Positions 8,097-17,403 of a stretch of DNA of 64,000 nt are shown here, in pieces. Position numbers and translations under genes: made by a program. This DNA is from Allobosea caraganae. Lineage in GTDB: Bacteria; Pseudomonadota; Alphaproteobacteria; Rhizobiales; Beijerinckiaceae. Position 1 is the stretch's first letter; each line of letters starts with the position of its first letter. The notes beneath the pieces were generated by a model, which was not told the origin of the DNA, searched no databases, and worked only from the letters and a program-made list of their open reading frames with translations. The stretch is taken from NCBI RefSeq assembly GCF_003351345.1, contig NZ_QQTO01000019.1:868001-932000 (forward strand). Reading direction: 5' to 3'.

Positions 8097-8885
8097 CTAG
8101 CGGGCGGCGGCGGTCAGGCGCATGTCGGCGCCGCCCCGGCCTCTGCGGCGCAGCAATTCGCCGCCGATGACCCGGATTGTCGCGCCAGCGACCATCAGCG
8201 CCAGCGCGAACCAGGTCAGCGCGTAGGCGAGGTGGTTGTTGCTGAAGCGCACGACCGTCAGCCCGCCAATGGGAAACCCGCCGGGATTGGGCGTTGCATC
8301 CGCATCGATGAAATAGGGGGCTACGGTGCCAAGGCTGCGCGCCACCGCGATGGCCTCGACATCGCGCGAGTACCAGCGCCCGGCGGCGGGATCGTTCTCG
8401 CGCAGGAAGCCGCCCTTCGGCTCGGAGAGGCGCAGGAGCCCAGTCACCGCAGCATCGCCCTCGGCCTGTCCGGCGGAGCGGGAGGCGGGGTCGCGACGCT
8501 CGGGCGGCACGAAGCCGCGATTTACCAATACGGTGAAGCCGAGGTCGGATTGGAAGGGCGTCATCACCCAGGAGCCGCCGCCATGCTCCGTCACGGCCTG
8601 CACCAGCGTCTCGCGCTCGTTCAGGAAATGACCGTTCAGCTTGACCCAGCGGTATTCGTCGGTCGCGATGGTTGCCCAGCGCTCCGGGCCGGGCGCCGCG
8701 ACCGGCGGAGCATGAATGCGGCTCTCGACGCGCTCGATCAGCGCCAGCTTCCAGCCGAGCCGCCCGACCTGCCAGATGCCGAGCCCACCGAAGCCGGCTG
8801 TCGCGGCCAGGCCAAGCAGGCCGAGGAGGACAAGCAGCGCGAGCGAGCGCGCAGGCCTCCGCCCGGAGCCGGCCGAGATCGTCAC
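8097..8885 (-). CDS. SURF1 family protein (oxidase assembly)
   Basis: Inner-membrane assembly factor for haem-copper oxidases, 262 residues. It has the two-helix SURF1 layout: an N-terminal helix (SLALLVLLGLLGLAATAGFG) followed by the hallmark GIWQVGRLGWKLALIERVE, a large periplasmic domain with VLVNRGFVPPERRDP, and a C-terminal helix after NNHLAYALTWFALALMVAG. SURF1 proteins help insert haem into the catalytic subunit. It starts with GTG overlapping the cyoD stop as GTGA and is followed directly by regB, so it belongs to the cyo operon. SURF1 linked to a quinol oxidase is common in alphaproteobacteria. Confidence 0.93.
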   Translation of the reverse strand: MTISAGSGRRPARSLALLVLLGLLGLAATAGFGGLGIWQVGRLGWKLALIERVESRIHAPPVAAPGPERWATIATDEYRWVKLNGHFLNERETLVQAVTEHGGGSWVMTPFQSDLGFTVLVNRGFVPPERRDPASRSAGQAEGDAAVTGLLRLSEPKGGFLRENDPAAGRWYSRDVEAIAVARSLGTVAPYFIDADATPNPGGFPIGGLTVVRFSNNHLAYALTWFALALMVAGATIRVIGGELLRRRGRGGADMRLTAAAR

Positions 8886-9253
8886 GGCATCTGCCTCATG
8901 TCGTGGACCGACGGCATCATGTTGGTGTTGAGGTGGTACATGACCCAGAGCGAGCCGGCGAGCGCGATGACCACGACGATGATGGTGAAGACCAGCGCCA
9001 TCATGGTCCAGCCGCCCTCCGAGCGGCCGTTCATGTGCAGGAAATAGATCATGTGGACGATGATCTGGGCGACGGCAGAGGCCACGACCGCGAAGGCGGT
9101 GAGCTGCTTGCTCTCGATCAAGCCGCTCATCACCAGCCAGAACGGGATCGCGGTCAGGATGACCGAGAGCGCGAAGCCGGTCATGTAGCTGCGCAGGGAG
9201 CCGTGCGGGTGCCCCGGCTCGGCGTGATGATCGGCGTGGGCGTCGGTGCTCAT
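8882..9253 (-). CDS. cyoD: Cytochrome bo3 quinol oxidase subunit IV
   Basis: Small membrane subunit of 123 residues with a histidine-rich start ([20 protein letters not shown]) and three membrane helices; the [19 protein letters not shown] and [11 protein letters not shown] segments are characteristic of CyoD. It assists assembly of the CuB site in the catalytic subunit. The start overlaps the cyoC stop as ATGA and its stop overlaps the SURF1 GTG. The long open frame that continues upstream over cyoC is a shadow. Confidence 0.95.
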   Translation of the reverse strand: MSTDAHADHHAEPGHPHGSLRSYMTGFALSVILTAIPFWLVMSGLIESKQLTAFAVVASAVAQIIVHMIYFLHMNGRSEGGWTMMALVFTIIVVVIALAGSLWVMYHLNTNMMPSVHDMRQMP

Positions 9254-9879
9254 CGCAGCATCCCCATCAGGTAGACGAAGGTGAAGACGCCGATCCAGAT
9301 GACGTCCAAAAAGTGCCAGAACATGCTCAGGCACATCAGGCGGCGGCGATTGGCCGGGATCAGCCCGTGGCGCGCCACCTGCGTCATCAGGGTGACCAGC
9401 CAGATGGTGCCGAAGGTGACGTGCAGGCCGTGCGTGCCGACCAGCGTGAAGAAGGCGGAGAGGAAGGCGCTGCGCTGCGGCGTCGCGCCGATCTCGATGA
9501 AGTGGTGGAACTCGTAGAGCTCGATGCTGAGGAAGGCGAGGCCGAACAGGCCGGTGACCGCGAGCCAGGCTTGCGTCGCCCCGACGCGGTCCTTCTCCAT
9601 GGTCAGCATGGCGAAGCCATAGGTGATGGAGGAGAGCAGCAGCATCGTGGTGTTGAGCGCCACGAGCTTCAGATCGAACAGGTCCTTCGGCGAGGGGCCG
9701 GCGGCATAGTTCGCGCCCAGCACCCCGTAGATCGCAAACAGGATCGCGAAGATGAGGCAATCGCTCATCAGGTAGATCCAGAAACCCAGCGGCGTGCTGT
9801 GGCCCTCGGGATGGGCGTGCTCGTCCGTCAGATAGAAGACCGGCGCTTCGTCCGGCGTGATGGTCTGGGGGCTCGTCAC
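9250..9879 (-). CDS. cyoC: Cytochrome bo3 quinol oxidase subunit III
   Basis: Membrane subunit III, 209 residues, with five hydrophobic helices and the family landmarks [54 protein letters not shown] and the terminal [20 protein letters not shown]. It starts with GTG three bases after the cyoB stop. It belongs to the cyoABCD operon and couples to cyoD by an ATGA overlap. Confidence 0.96.
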   Translation of the reverse strand: MTSPQTITPDEAPVFYLTDEHAHPEGHSTPLGFWIYLMSDCLIFAILFAIYGVLGANYAAGPSPKDLFDLKLVALNTTMLLLSSITYGFAMLTMEKDRVGATQAWLAVTGLFGLAFLSIELYEFHHFIEIGATPQRSAFLSAFFTLVGTHGLHVTFGTIWLVTLMTQVARHGLIPANRRRLMCLSMFWHFLDVIWIGVFTFVYLMGMLR

Positions 9880-9882
9880 GGC

Positions 9883-11889
9883 TCAGGCTCCCGATCCGGC
9901 GAGGAGGCGCGTGCGCGCATCCTCGGTGCGCACGACCTCTTCGGCGGGGATGTCGAAGTCGCGGTTGTAGTTGAAGGTGTGGGCGACCACTGTCGCGAGG
10001 ATCGCGACGAAGCTCAGCGCGGCCAACCACCACATGTACCAGATCAGCCCGAAGCCGAGGCAGGTGCTCAAGCCCGCCAGGATGATGCCGGTGCCGGTGT
10101 TGCGCGGCATGTGGATCGGCTTGAAGCCCTCGAGCGGGCGCTCATAGCCGCGCTGCTTCATGTCGGCCCAGGCGTCGTTGTCGTGGATCACCGGCGTGAA
10201 GGCGAAGTTGTAGTCCGGCGGCGGCGACGAGGTCGCCCATTCCAGGGTACGGCCGTTCCAGGGATCGCCGGTCGTCTCGCGCAGCGCCTCGCGCCGCCAG
10301 ATGCTGACGCCGATCTGCACCAGGAAGAAGATGATGCCGAGCAGGATCATGAAGGCGCCGAGCCCGGCGATGACGAACCAGATCTGCAGCGACGGGTCGT
10401 CGAAGACGCGCATGCGCCGGGTCACGCCCATCAGGCCGAGGATGTAGAGCGGCATGAAGGCGAACCAGAAGCCGACCACCCAGAACCAGAAGGAGAGCTT
10501 GCCCCAAAAGGGTTCGAGCCTGAAGCCGAAGGCCTTCGGCCACCAGTAGATCATGCCGGCGAAGAGCCCGTAGAGCACGCCGCCGATGATGACGTTGTGG
10601 AAATGCGCCACCAGGAACAGGCTGTTATGCAGCACGAAATCGGCCGGCGGCACCGCGAGCAGCACGCCGGTCATGCCGCCGATGACGAAGGTCAGCATGA
10701 AGGCGAGCGTCCACATCATCGGCAGCTCGAAGCGGATGCGGCCGCGATACATCGTGAACAGCCAGTTGAAGATCTTCGCGCCGGTCGGGATCGAGATGAT
10801 CATCGTCGTGATCCCGAAGAAGGAATTCACGCTCGCGCCCGAGCCCATCGTGAAGAAATGGTGCAGCCAGACCAGGTAGGACAGGATGGTGATGACGACG
10901 GTCGCGTAGACCATCGAGGTGTAGCCGAAGAGGCGCTTGCCGGAGAAGGTCGAGGTCACCTCGGAGAAGATGCCGAAGGCCGGCAGAATCAGGATGTAGA
11001 CTTCCGGATGGCCCCAGATCCAGATCAGGTTTACGTACATCATCGGGTTGCCGCCGAAGTCGTTCGTGAAGAAGTTGGTGCCGACGTAGCGGTCGAGCGC
11101 GAGCAGGGCGAGCACGGCCGTCAGCACCGGGAAGGTCGCGACGATCAGCACGTTCGTGCACAGCGAGGTCCAGGTGAAGACCGGCATCCGCATCATCGTC
11201 ATGCCCGGCGCCCGCATCTTGATGATGGTGCAGACGAGGTTGATGCCCGACAGCGTGGTGCCGACGCCGGCGACCTGCAGCGCCCAGATGTAGTAGTCGA
11301 CGCCGGCATCCGGGCTGTAGCCGATGCCCGAGAGCGGCGGATAGGCGAGCCAGCCGGTGCGGGCGAACTCGCCGACGAAGAGCGACATCATGACCAGCAC
11401 CGCGCCGGCCGTGGTCATCCAGAAGCTGAAATTGTTCAGGAAGGGGAAGGAGACGTCGCGCGCGCCGATCTGCAGCGGCACGACGTAGTTCATCAGCCCG
11501 GTCACCAGCGGCATCGCCACGAAGAAGATCATGATCACGCCATGGGCGGTGAAGATCTGGTCGTAGTGCTGGGCCGGCAGGTAGCCGTCGGAGCCGTTGA
11601 AGGCCATGGCCTGCTGGAGGCGCATCATGACCGCGTCGGAGAAGCCGCGCAGCAGCATGACGATGCCGAGCACCATGTACATGATGCCGATGCGCTTGTG
11701 GTCGACCGTGGTGAACCACTCGCGCCAGAGATAGCCCCAGAGGCGGAAATAGGTCAGCGCGCCGAGCAGCGCGAGGCCGCCAAGCGCCACCACGGCGAAG
11801 GTGGCGAGCAGGATCGGCTCATGCAGCGGGATCGACTCCAGCGTCAGCCGGCCGAAGATCAGCTTGAGAAGGGTGGCAGTATCGGGCAC
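9883..11889 (-). CDS. cyoB: Cytochrome bo3 quinol oxidase subunit I (catalytic)
   Basis: Catalytic haem-copper subunit, 668 residues, about 15 membrane helices. The active-site motifs are intact: [14 protein letters not shown] (CuB histidine and its cross-linked tyrosine), the CuB pair in [10 protein letters not shown], and the two haem histidines in [11 protein letters not shown]. It reduces oxygen to water with ubiquinol electrons and pumps protons. The start is a GTG ([20 protein letters not shown]), which gives the standard CyoB N-terminus; the frame is open upstream over cyoA in a nonsense context. The gap to cyoA is 14 bases. Confidence 0.97.
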   Translation of the reverse strand: MPDTATLLKLIFGRLTLESIPLHEPILLATFAVVALGGLALLGALTYFRLWGYLWREWFTTVDHKRIGIMYMVLGIVMLLRGFSDAVMMRLQQAMAFNGSDGYLPAQHYDQIFTAHGVIMIFFVAMPLVTGLMNYVVPLQIGARDVSFPFLNNFSFWMTTAGAVLVMMSLFVGEFARTGWLAYPPLSGIGYSPDAGVDYYIWALQVAGVGTTLSGINLVCTIIKMRAPGMTMMRMPVFTWTSLCTNVLIVATFPVLTAVLALLALDRYVGTNFFTNDFGGNPMMYVNLIWIWGHPEVYILILPAFGIFSEVTSTFSGKRLFGYTSMVYATVVITILSYLVWLHHFFTMGSGASVNSFFGITTMIISIPTGAKIFNWLFTMYRGRIRFELPMMWTLAFMLTFVIGGMTGVLLAVPPADFVLHNSLFLVAHFHNVIIGGVLYGLFAGMIYWWPKAFGFRLEPFWGKLSFWFWVVGFWFAFMPLYILGLMGVTRRMRVFDDPSLQIWFVIAGLGAFMILLGIIFFLVQIGVSIWRREALRETTGDPWNGRTLEWATSSPPPDYNFAFTPVIHDNDAWADMKQRGYERPLEGFKPIHMPRNTGTGIILAGLSTCLGFGLIWYMWWLAALSFVAILATVVAHTFNYNRDFDIPAEEVVRTEDARTRLLAGSGA

Positions 11890-11903
11890 CGGGCAATCTC
11901 GCT

Positions 11904-13076
11904 TCAGGAATTGGAGGGCCGGGCGGAGCCGAGCAGCAGCGACAGCGATGCCGGCCGTCGGGGCGAAAGCTCGGGCAGCGGCAATCCGGCGCCGCGGATC
12001 GGCGCCGTCTGGCGGCGGGCGGAGGCCGCCGGGGCGCGGGTCGTCAGCGCCTGCGCCTCCTCGATGGTGCAGACGCTGGCGACATAGCCGGGCTCGGCGC
12101 CGAAGACGGCGCCGCGGCGGGTGTATTTGTCGTAGGCGAGCGGCAAGGTGTTGGCGATGCCGGCGAGGCCGAGCCCGCCCTTGGCGTCGACCGCCATCAT
12201 CTCGCTCATGCACATCTTGCCGGGCTCGACGCAGAGGTTGAGGATGGCGTCGAACAGTTTGGGATCGAAGCCGGAATAGCGCCGCACCGGCTCGTTCTCG
12301 CTGGGGCGCTCAAGCTGGAGATAGGTCGCGCGGTCGAGCGTCGCGCCCGCCGCCTTCGCCTTGGCGACCCAGCCGTCGAAATCGCCGTCGGACAGGCCGA
12401 GGAACGCGAAGCGCATGCCGGAGAAGCCGGCGCCGCTATAATTTGCCGAGAAGCCCTGATAGCGGCCGGGCGCGTTGATGACGGCGTGGAGGCGGGTCTG
12501 CATCGCCGGCATCGCGTAGATCTGGCCGGCCAGGGCGGGGATGTAGAAGGAGTTCATCACCGAGGAGGCGGTGATGCGGAAATGGATTGGGCGGTCGACC
12601 GGCGCAGCCAGTTCGTTGACCGTGGCGATGCCCTGCTCGGGGTAGATGAACAGCCATTTCCAGTCGAGCGCGACGACCTCGACCTCGAGCGGCTTTGCGG
12701 CCTCCGGCACGGAACGCCCGGCCGCGAGGCGATCGAGCGGCCGGTAGGGATCGAGCAGGTGCGTGCCCATCCAGGTGAGGGCGCCGAGGCAGATGATGAT
12801 CAGCAGCGGCGCCGCCCAGATGACCAGCTCGAGCCCGGTCGAATGGTCCCAGTCGGGCTCGTAGCGCGCCTGCCGGTTGGAGTTGCGGTAGCGCCAGGCG
12901 AAGAGGATCGTCAGCGCCATGACCGGCACGATGATCAGCAGCATCAGCGCGGTGGAGATGATGACGAGATAGCGCTGCTGGGCGGCGACGTCGCCCGCCG
13001 GGGACAGCACCACGAAGTTGCAGCCGCCGAGCAGCGCGAACAGGGGCAGCAGGGCGACGAGGCGGAGACGGTTCAA
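11904..13076 (-). CDS. cyoA: Cytochrome bo3 quinol oxidase subunit II (lipoprotein)
   Basis: Subunit II of about 390 residues. A lipoprotein signal ends in LFALLGGC, and two membrane helices are followed by a periplasmic cupredoxin domain ([31 protein letters not shown]). The CuA ligands of cytochrome c oxidases are absent, and the [14 protein letters not shown] pattern is that of quinol oxidases, so the electron donor is ubiquinol. The start is uncertain: I chose a TTG at 13076 with GAAAGG shortly upstream because it puts the signal peptide at the N-terminus; the frame is open to 13220 with an ATG that would add an implausible leader. First gene of the operon. Confidence 0.92.
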   Translation of the reverse strand: MNRLRLVALLPLFALLGGCNFVVLSPAGDVAAQQRYLVIISTALMLLIIVPVMALTILFAWRYRNSNRQARYEPDWDHSTGLELVIWAAPLLIIICLGALTWMGTHLLDPYRPLDRLAAGRSVPEAAKPLEVEVVALDWKWLFIYPEQGIATVNELAAPVDRPIHFRITASSVMNSFYIPALAGQIYAMPAMQTRLHAVINAPGRYQGFSANYSGAGFSGMRFAFLGLSDGDFDGWVAKAKAAGATLDRATYLQLERPSENEPVRRYSGFDPKLFDAILNLCVEPGKMCMSEMMAVDAKGGLGLAGIANTLPLAYDKYTRRGAVFGAEPGYVASVCTIEEAQALTTRAPAASARRQTAPIRGAGLPLPELSPRRPASLSLLLGSARPSNS

Positions 13077-13248
13077 GACACCGACCTTTCGGCAGGGAGC
13101 GGACGAGACAGGGTTAGCTGCGCTGCAGCAACCGGGACATTGGACAATTTGCCCAATGCCTCTCATGCCTTGAATGGGGCTAGGGAAAAGGCTGCGGGGC
13201 CTTATGTTGCGGTGCCGCAATTCGATTCACGCGCGACGGTGCAGATTC
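13077..13248. promoter_or_regulatory. Divergent control region of the cyo operon and MFS gene, with two inverted repeats
   Basis: The gap between cyoA (minus) and the MFS gene (plus) holds two symmetric sites. At 13207-13220 TTGCGG and CCGCAA are separated by TG, which matches the FixK2-type consensus TTG(A/C)-N6-(T/G)CAA. At 13138-13158 CATTGG and CCAATG are separated by nine bases. Both suit oxygen/redox control of a terminal oxidase operon. The first lies only 29 bases before the MFS start codon and 131 bases before the chosen cyoA start. Confidence 0.5.
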
Positions 13249-14580
13249 ATGGCGCAGATCCCGATGACGGCGGAACGCGATGCCAGCCGCATGCATGAGC
13301 GCCATGGCGAGGTGAATCCGGGCGAGATCGCGATCGGCGTCATCATCGGCCGCACCTCGGAGTTCTTCGACTTCTTCGTCTATGCCATCGCCTCGGTGAT
13401 CGTGTTCCCGAAGCTGGTCTTCTCCTTTGTGGATCCGCTGACCGGCACGCTCTACTCCTTCGCCATCTTCGCGCTCGCCTTCGTGGCGCGGCCGGTCGGC
13501 ACGGCCATCTTCATGGCGATCGACCGCGCCGCCGGAAAGAGCGCCAAGCTGACGCTGGCGCTCGTCCTGCTGGGAACTTCGACCTGCGCGATCGGCTTCC
13601 TGCCCGGCTATGACAGCATCGGCATCGCCTCGGTCTGGCTGCTGGCGCTCGCCCGCATCGGCCAGGGCATTGCGCTCGGCGGCACCTGGGACGGCCTCGC
13701 TTCTCTGCTGGCGCTGAACGCGCCACAGCGCCATCGCGGCTGGTACGCCATGATCCCGCAGCTCGGGGCGACGCTCGGGCTGATCGTCGCGAGCGCGCTC
13801 TTCGCCTTCTTCGTCGGCAACCTCTCGGCGGACGACTTCCTGAGCTGGGGCTGGCGCTACCCGTTCTTCGTCGCCTTCGCGATCAACGTCGTGGCGCTGT
13901 TCGCGCGGCTGCGCATGGTGGTGACACCAGACTACCAGAAGCTGTTCGAGACCCGCGACCTGCAGCCGGAGCGGATTTCCGAGACGCTGCGCGCGGAGGG
14001 CCGCTATGTCGTGATCGGCGCCTTCGCGCCGCTGGCCAGCTTCGCGATGTTCCACATGGTCACGGTCTTCCCGCTGTCCTGGGTGTTCCTGTTCACGAAG
14101 GAGGGCCCGGCGCGCTTCCTCGTCATCGAGGCGATCGGCGCCGTCTTCGGCACGGTCGCGATCGTCGCATCGGGCCTCATCGCGGACCGGATCGGCCGGC
14201 GCTACCTGCTCGGCTATTGCGCCGTTGCCATTGCCGTCTTCAGCGGCTTTGCGCCGCAGCTGCTCGATGGCGGCGTGGTCGGCGAGACGGTGTTCATGAT
14301 CGTCGGTTTCGTGCTGCTGGGCCTGTCCTTCGGCCAATCTTCGGGCTCGGTCGCCTCGGCCTTCTCGCCGGCCTATCGCTATACCGGCTCGGCGATCACC
14401 TCCGACCTCGCCTGGCTCTTCGGCGCCGGCTTCGCGCCGCTGGCGGCGCTGATGCTCTCGACGCAGTTCGGGCTGATCTCGGCCGGCGCCTATCTGCTCT
14501 CCGGCGCGGCCTGCACGCTGATCGCCCTGCGGCTGGACCGGCGCTGGGAAGCGCGCCGGACCGACGAGGATCGGGACTGA
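13249..14580 (+). CDS. MFS transporter, metabolite:proton symporter (MHS) type
   Basis: Inner-membrane secondary transporter, 443 residues, about twelve membrane helices. The first helix contains RTSEFFDFFVYAIASVIVFP, a form of the WYDFFVYG signature of the MHS family (ShiA, ProP, KgtP), followed by FVARPVGTAIFMAIDR in place of the usual RPxG-FGxxGDRxGR loop. The second half begins around a repeat loop, LIADRIGRRYLLGY. The chosen ATG (MAQIPMTAER) is the first in a sensible context; a second methionine, MHERHGE, is possible. It is divergent from cyo and convergent with a LysR gene only 8 bases away. The substrate is unknown, probably an organic acid or zwitterion. Confidence 0.88.
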   Translation: MAQIPMTAERDASRMHERHGEVNPGEIAIGVIIGRTSEFFDFFVYAIASVIVFPKLVFSFVDPLTGTLYSFAIFALAFVARPVGTAIFMAIDRAAGKSAKLTLALVLLGTSTCAIGFLPGYDSIGIASVWLLALARIGQGIALGGTWDGLASLLALNAPQRHRGWYAMIPQLGATLGLIVASALFAFFVGNLSADDFLSWGWRYPFFVAFAINVVALFARLRMVVTPDYQKLFETRDLQPERISETLRAEGRYVVIGAFAPLASFAMFHMVTVFPLSWVFLFTKEGPARFLVIEAIGAVFGTVAIVASGLIADRIGRRYLLGYCAVAIAVFSGFAPQLLDGGVVGETVFMIVGFVLLGLSFGQSSGSVASAFSPAYRYTGSAITSDLAWLFGAGFAPLAALMLSTQFGLISAGAYLLSGAACTLIALRLDRRWEARRTDEDRD

Positions 14581-14588
14581 CGCGGGCC

Positions 14589-15491
14589 TCAGGCGATCTC
14601 CGCCGTCCTGTCGCGGAACTGCCTGACCGCCCAGTCGATGAACACCCGCAGCCGCGGCGAGAGCTGGCGCGTGTGCGAGTAGAGGATGTGAACCGGCAGG
14701 GCCGGGACCGGGTAGTCGCCGAGCACCTCTACCAGCGCGCCGCTCGCCAGCTCGGAGACGACGCGGTAGCGCGGCACCTGGATCAACCCCAGCCCGAGGC
14801 AGGCGGCCGCGACATTGGTCTCCGGGCCGTTGACGGTCACCGTCGCCGGCAGGGTCAGCTCGCGGAGCTTGCCCGCGATGGTGAAGGCGAAGGGGGCGAT
14901 CTTGCCGGTATCCTGCGCCAGCAGGCCGATCATCTCATGGCCCGCCAGGTCGTCGGGTGTCCCAGGCGTGCCGAAGCGGCTGAGATAGGCGGGGCCGGCG
15001 AAGGTGCCGCGCGCCAGCGTCGCGAGATGGCGCCGGATCAGCGGGCTGTCGGCGAGGTCGCCGGCGCGCAGGATGCAGTCGAAGCCTTCCCGGATCATGT
15101 CGAGCGGCTGGTGGGCCTCGCCGATATGCAGCTTGATGTCGGGATAGGCCTTCAGGAAATCGGGCAGGCCGGGCAGCAGGAAATGCCGCGCCTGGGTGCC
15201 GTGCACGTCGATGCGCAGCAGCCCTGACGGCTTGGCGCCGACGAAGGCGCCCTCGGCGTCCTCCAGGTCGGCAATGAGGCTGACGCAGCGTTGGTAATAG
15301 GCCTCGCCGTCCAGCGTCGGGCTGACCTGACGGGTCGTGCGCTGCAGCAGCCGCACGCCGAGCCGGGCCTCCAGCCCCTTCACGGCGTCGGTGACCGAGG
15401 AGCGGGGCAAGCCGAGATCGTCGGCGGCTTGGGTGAAGCTGCGCCGCTCGACGATGCGGGTGAAGACGCGCATGGCGTCGAAGCGATCCAT
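14589..15491 (-). CDS. LysR-family transcriptional regulator
   Basis: Regulator of 300 residues: N-terminal winged helix-turn-helix (MRVFTRIVERRSFTQAADDL then PRSSVTDAVKGLEARLGVRL) and a C-terminal periplasmic-binding-like effector domain. It is of the CrgA/YafC-like group often found divergent from oxidoreductases. I start at MDRFDAMR (15491); the frame extends 33 bases further. It is divergent from the first short-chain dehydrogenase, and the 114-base gap carries an inverted repeat, so the two dehydrogenase genes are the likely targets. Confidence 0.92.
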   Translation of the reverse strand: MDRFDAMRVFTRIVERRSFTQAADDLGLPRSSVTDAVKGLEARLGVRLLQRTTRQVSPTLDGEAYYQRCVSLIADLEDAEGAFVGAKPSGLLRIDVHGTQARHFLLPGLPDFLKAYPDIKLHIGEAHQPLDMIREGFDCILRAGDLADSPLIRRHLATLARGTFAGPAYLSRFGTPGTPDDLAGHEMIGLLAQDTGKIAPFAFTIAGKLRELTLPATVTVNGPETNVAAACLGLGLIQVPRYRVVSELASGALVEVLGDYPVPALPVHILYSHTRQLSPRLRVFIDWAVRQFRDRTAEIA

Positions 15492-15493
15492 TG

Positions 15494-15520
15494 TCCGACC
15501 TATCGAATAGTGATGTCGGA
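15494..15520. promoter_or_regulatory. Inverted repeat TCCGAC-N15-GTCGGA, candidate LysR site
   Basis: Six-base perfect arms at 15494-15499 and 15515-15520 lie just upstream of the LysR start and about 90 bases before the dehydrogenase start. LysR regulators typically bind dyads between themselves and a divergent target. Only symmetry and position support this call. Confidence 0.35.
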
Positions 15521-15605
15521 TCATGCCAGATTATCCGCGACTGGAGAAGCCGCATCTTGTCATCACCAGCCGCCGAGCACCGGCGGCCAGCACGGAGACA
15601 AGATC

Positions 15606-16352
15606 ATGACCAGCCAGACCCAGACCAGCAAAGTCGCCATCGTCACCGGCGCCTCGGGCGGCATCGGCGCCGCCATTGCCGAGCGTCTCGCCAGGGACGG
15701 CTTCACCGTCGTGGTGAACTATGCCGGCAACGCCGCCCCGGCCGAGGCGCTCGTCGCCCGCATCGAGGCGGCCGGCGGCCGGGCCGTCACCGCCCAGGCC
15801 GACATCTCGAACGCGGACGCCGTGCGCCGCATGTTCGACTCGGCCGAGACCGCCTTCGGCGGCGTCGACGTCCTGATCAACAATGCCGGCATCATGAACC
15901 TGGCGACCATCGCCGAGAGCGACGACGCGCTCTTCGACCGGCAAATCGCGGTCAACCTGAAGGGTACCTTCAACACCCTGCGCGAGGCGGCCAAGCGCCT
16001 GCGCGACGGCGGCCGGATCGTCAACTTCTCGTCGAGCGTCGTCGGCATGCTGCAGCCGGGCTACGGCGTCTACGCCGCGACCAAGGCCGCGGTCGAGGCG
16101 ATGACCAGCATCCTCGCCAAGGAGCTGCGCGGCCGCAACATCACGGTCAACGCGGTGGCTCCCGGCCCGACCGCGACCAAGCTCTTCCTCGACGGCAAGC
16201 CGCAGGAGGTCATCGACCGCCTCGCCAAGCTGGCGCCGCTCGAGCGCCTCGGCCAGCCCGAGGACAGCGCCGCCACCGTCGCCTTCCTGGTCGGCCCGGA
16301 CGGCGCCTGGATCAACGGCCAGACGCTGCGCGCCAATGGCGGGATCATCTGA
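15606..16352 (+). CDS. Short-chain dehydrogenase/reductase (SDR), FabG-like
   Basis: NAD(P)-dependent oxidoreductase of 248 residues. It has the Rossmann motif TGASGGIGAAIAERL, the NNAG structural motif, catalytic serine in NFSSSVVGML and the YAATK form of the YxxxK motif, then the NAVAPGPTATKLF loop after the last strand and the terminal GQTLRANGG. All catalytic residues are present. The first 45 bases downstream of the LysR divergent region carry no better start than the ATG at 15606. The substrate is not readable; the sequence resembles general 3-ketoacyl or sugar/steroid-alcohol reductases. It is followed by a second SDR 70 bases downstream, probably in the same operon. Confidence 0.92.
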   Translation: MTSQTQTSKVAIVTGASGGIGAAIAERLARDGFTVVVNYAGNAAPAEALVARIEAAGGRAVTAQADISNADAVRRMFDSAETAFGGVDVLINNAGIMNLATIAESDDALFDRQIAVNLKGTFNTLREAAKRLRDGGRIVNFSSSVVGMLQPGYGVYAATKAAVEAMTSILAKELRGRNITVNAVAPGPTATKLFLDGKPQEVIDRLAKLAPLERLGQPEDSAATVAFLVGPDGAWINGQTLRANGGII

Positions 16353-16422
16353 TCCCCGGCCGGCCGACGCTCCTCCTTTGCCTCAATCAATCGATCTTAC
16401 GCCATTCAGAAGGAATTTCGTC

Positions 16423-17325
16423 ATGCCCAAGCCTGTCATCCTCGTCACCGGCGCCTCCTCGGGCTTCGGCCTGATGACCGCCCGCGCCCTCGCCGAAGCC
16501 GGCCATACCGTCTACGCCTCGATGCGCGAGACCGTCGGGCGCAACGCCCCGCGCGTCGCGGAGGTCGCGGCCTGGTCGACGGAGAAGGGCCTCGACCTGC
16601 GCAGCGTCGAGCTCGACGTCCAGTCCGATGCCTCGGCTGAAGCCGGAATCGCCCGGATACTGAAGGAGGCCGGCCAGCTCGATGTCATCGTCCACAATGC
16701 CGGCCACATGGTCTTCGGCCCCGCCGAGGCCTTCACGCCCGACCAGTTCATCCAGCAATACGACGTCAACGTGCTCGGCGCCCAGCGCGTCAACCGCGCC
16801 GCCCTGCCGGCGCTGCGCCGGCAGGGCAAGGGCCTGCTGGTCTGGGTCGGCTCGTCCTCGACGCGGGGCGGCACGCCGCCTTTCCTGGCGCCCTATTTCG
16901 CGGCGAAGGCGGCGATGGATTCGCTCGCCGTGAGCTATGCCTCGGAACTGGCCCGCTGGGGCATCGAGACCACGATCATGGTGCCGGGTGCCTTCACCAA
17001 GGGCACCAACCACTTCGCCCATTCCGGCACGCCGTCAGACACGGCGCGCGCCGCCGAATACGAGGCCGGTCCTTATGCCGGCGTCGCCGACAAGGCGCTG
17101 AAGGGTCTGGCTGCGCTCGAGCCGGCCGATGCCGACCCGGCCGAAGTCGCCCGCGAGATCGTGCGGGTGGTCGGCACGCCCTTCGGCAAGCGGCCGTTCA
17201 GGGTTCATGTCGACCCGTCGCAGGATGGCGCCGAGGTGGTCAACGGTGTCGCCGACCGGATGCGCCGCGAGATCTTCCGCAATATCGGCCTCGAAGACCT
17301 GTTGCACCCGGCGGTCGTGGGCTGA
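16423..17325 (+). CDS. Short-chain dehydrogenase/reductase (SDR), second of a pair
   Basis: SDR-family oxidoreductase, 300 residues, longer than its neighbour, with an extended C-terminal substrate region. It has cofactor motif TGASSGFGLMTARAL, HNAGH in place of NNAG, catalytic serine in VGSSSTRGG and YFAAK as YxxxK. AGGAATTTCGTC precedes the ATG at 16423. The ADPAEVAREIVRVV segment and the deletion-free length match the SDR group annotated as classical short-chain reductases acting on aldehydes. It shares the operon with the first SDR and ends ahead of a strong hairpin terminator. Confidence 0.9.
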   Translation: MPKPVILVTGASSGFGLMTARALAEAGHTVYASMRETVGRNAPRVAEVAAWSTEKGLDLRSVELDVQSDASAEAGIARILKEAGQLDVIVHNAGHMVFGPAEAFTPDQFIQQYDVNVLGAQRVNRAALPALRRQGKGLLVWVGSSSTRGGTPPFLAPYFAAKAAMDSLAVSYASELARWGIETTIMVPGAFTKGTNHFAHSGTPSDTARAAEYEAGPYAGVADKALKGLAALEPADADPAEVAREIVRVVGTPFGKRPFRVHVDPSQDGAEVVNGVADRMRREIFRNIGLEDLLHPAVVG

Positions 17326-17361
17326 AGGCGAGCAGCTTCGAAGCCTGGCCTTGACGATATG

Positions 17362-17394
17362 AACGTGGTGCGCAGCCCTGCGCGCCACGTTTTC
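17362..17394. terminator. Strong hairpin terminator between convergent genes
   Basis: Arms AACGTGG-t-GCGCAG and CTGCGC-g-CCACGTT form a 14-pair stem with one mismatch around a two-base loop, followed by TTTT-C on the plus strand. It sits between the SDR stop at 17325 and the EamA stop at 17404, so it can serve both strands. Confidence 0.8.
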
Positions 17395-17403
17395 GCCGTT
17401 GGG

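Noticed and set aside
9313..12087. 924-codon open frame on the plus strand
   Set aside because: It is antisense to cyoB/cyoC, whose motifs are unmistakable; its translation is a low-complexity His/Asp/Arg/Gly mix typical of GC-rich antisense frames.
11904..13076. Cytochrome c oxidase subunit II
   Set aside because: The CuA ligand set is absent and the lipobox plus [10 protein letters not shown] pattern is that of quinol oxidase CyoA.
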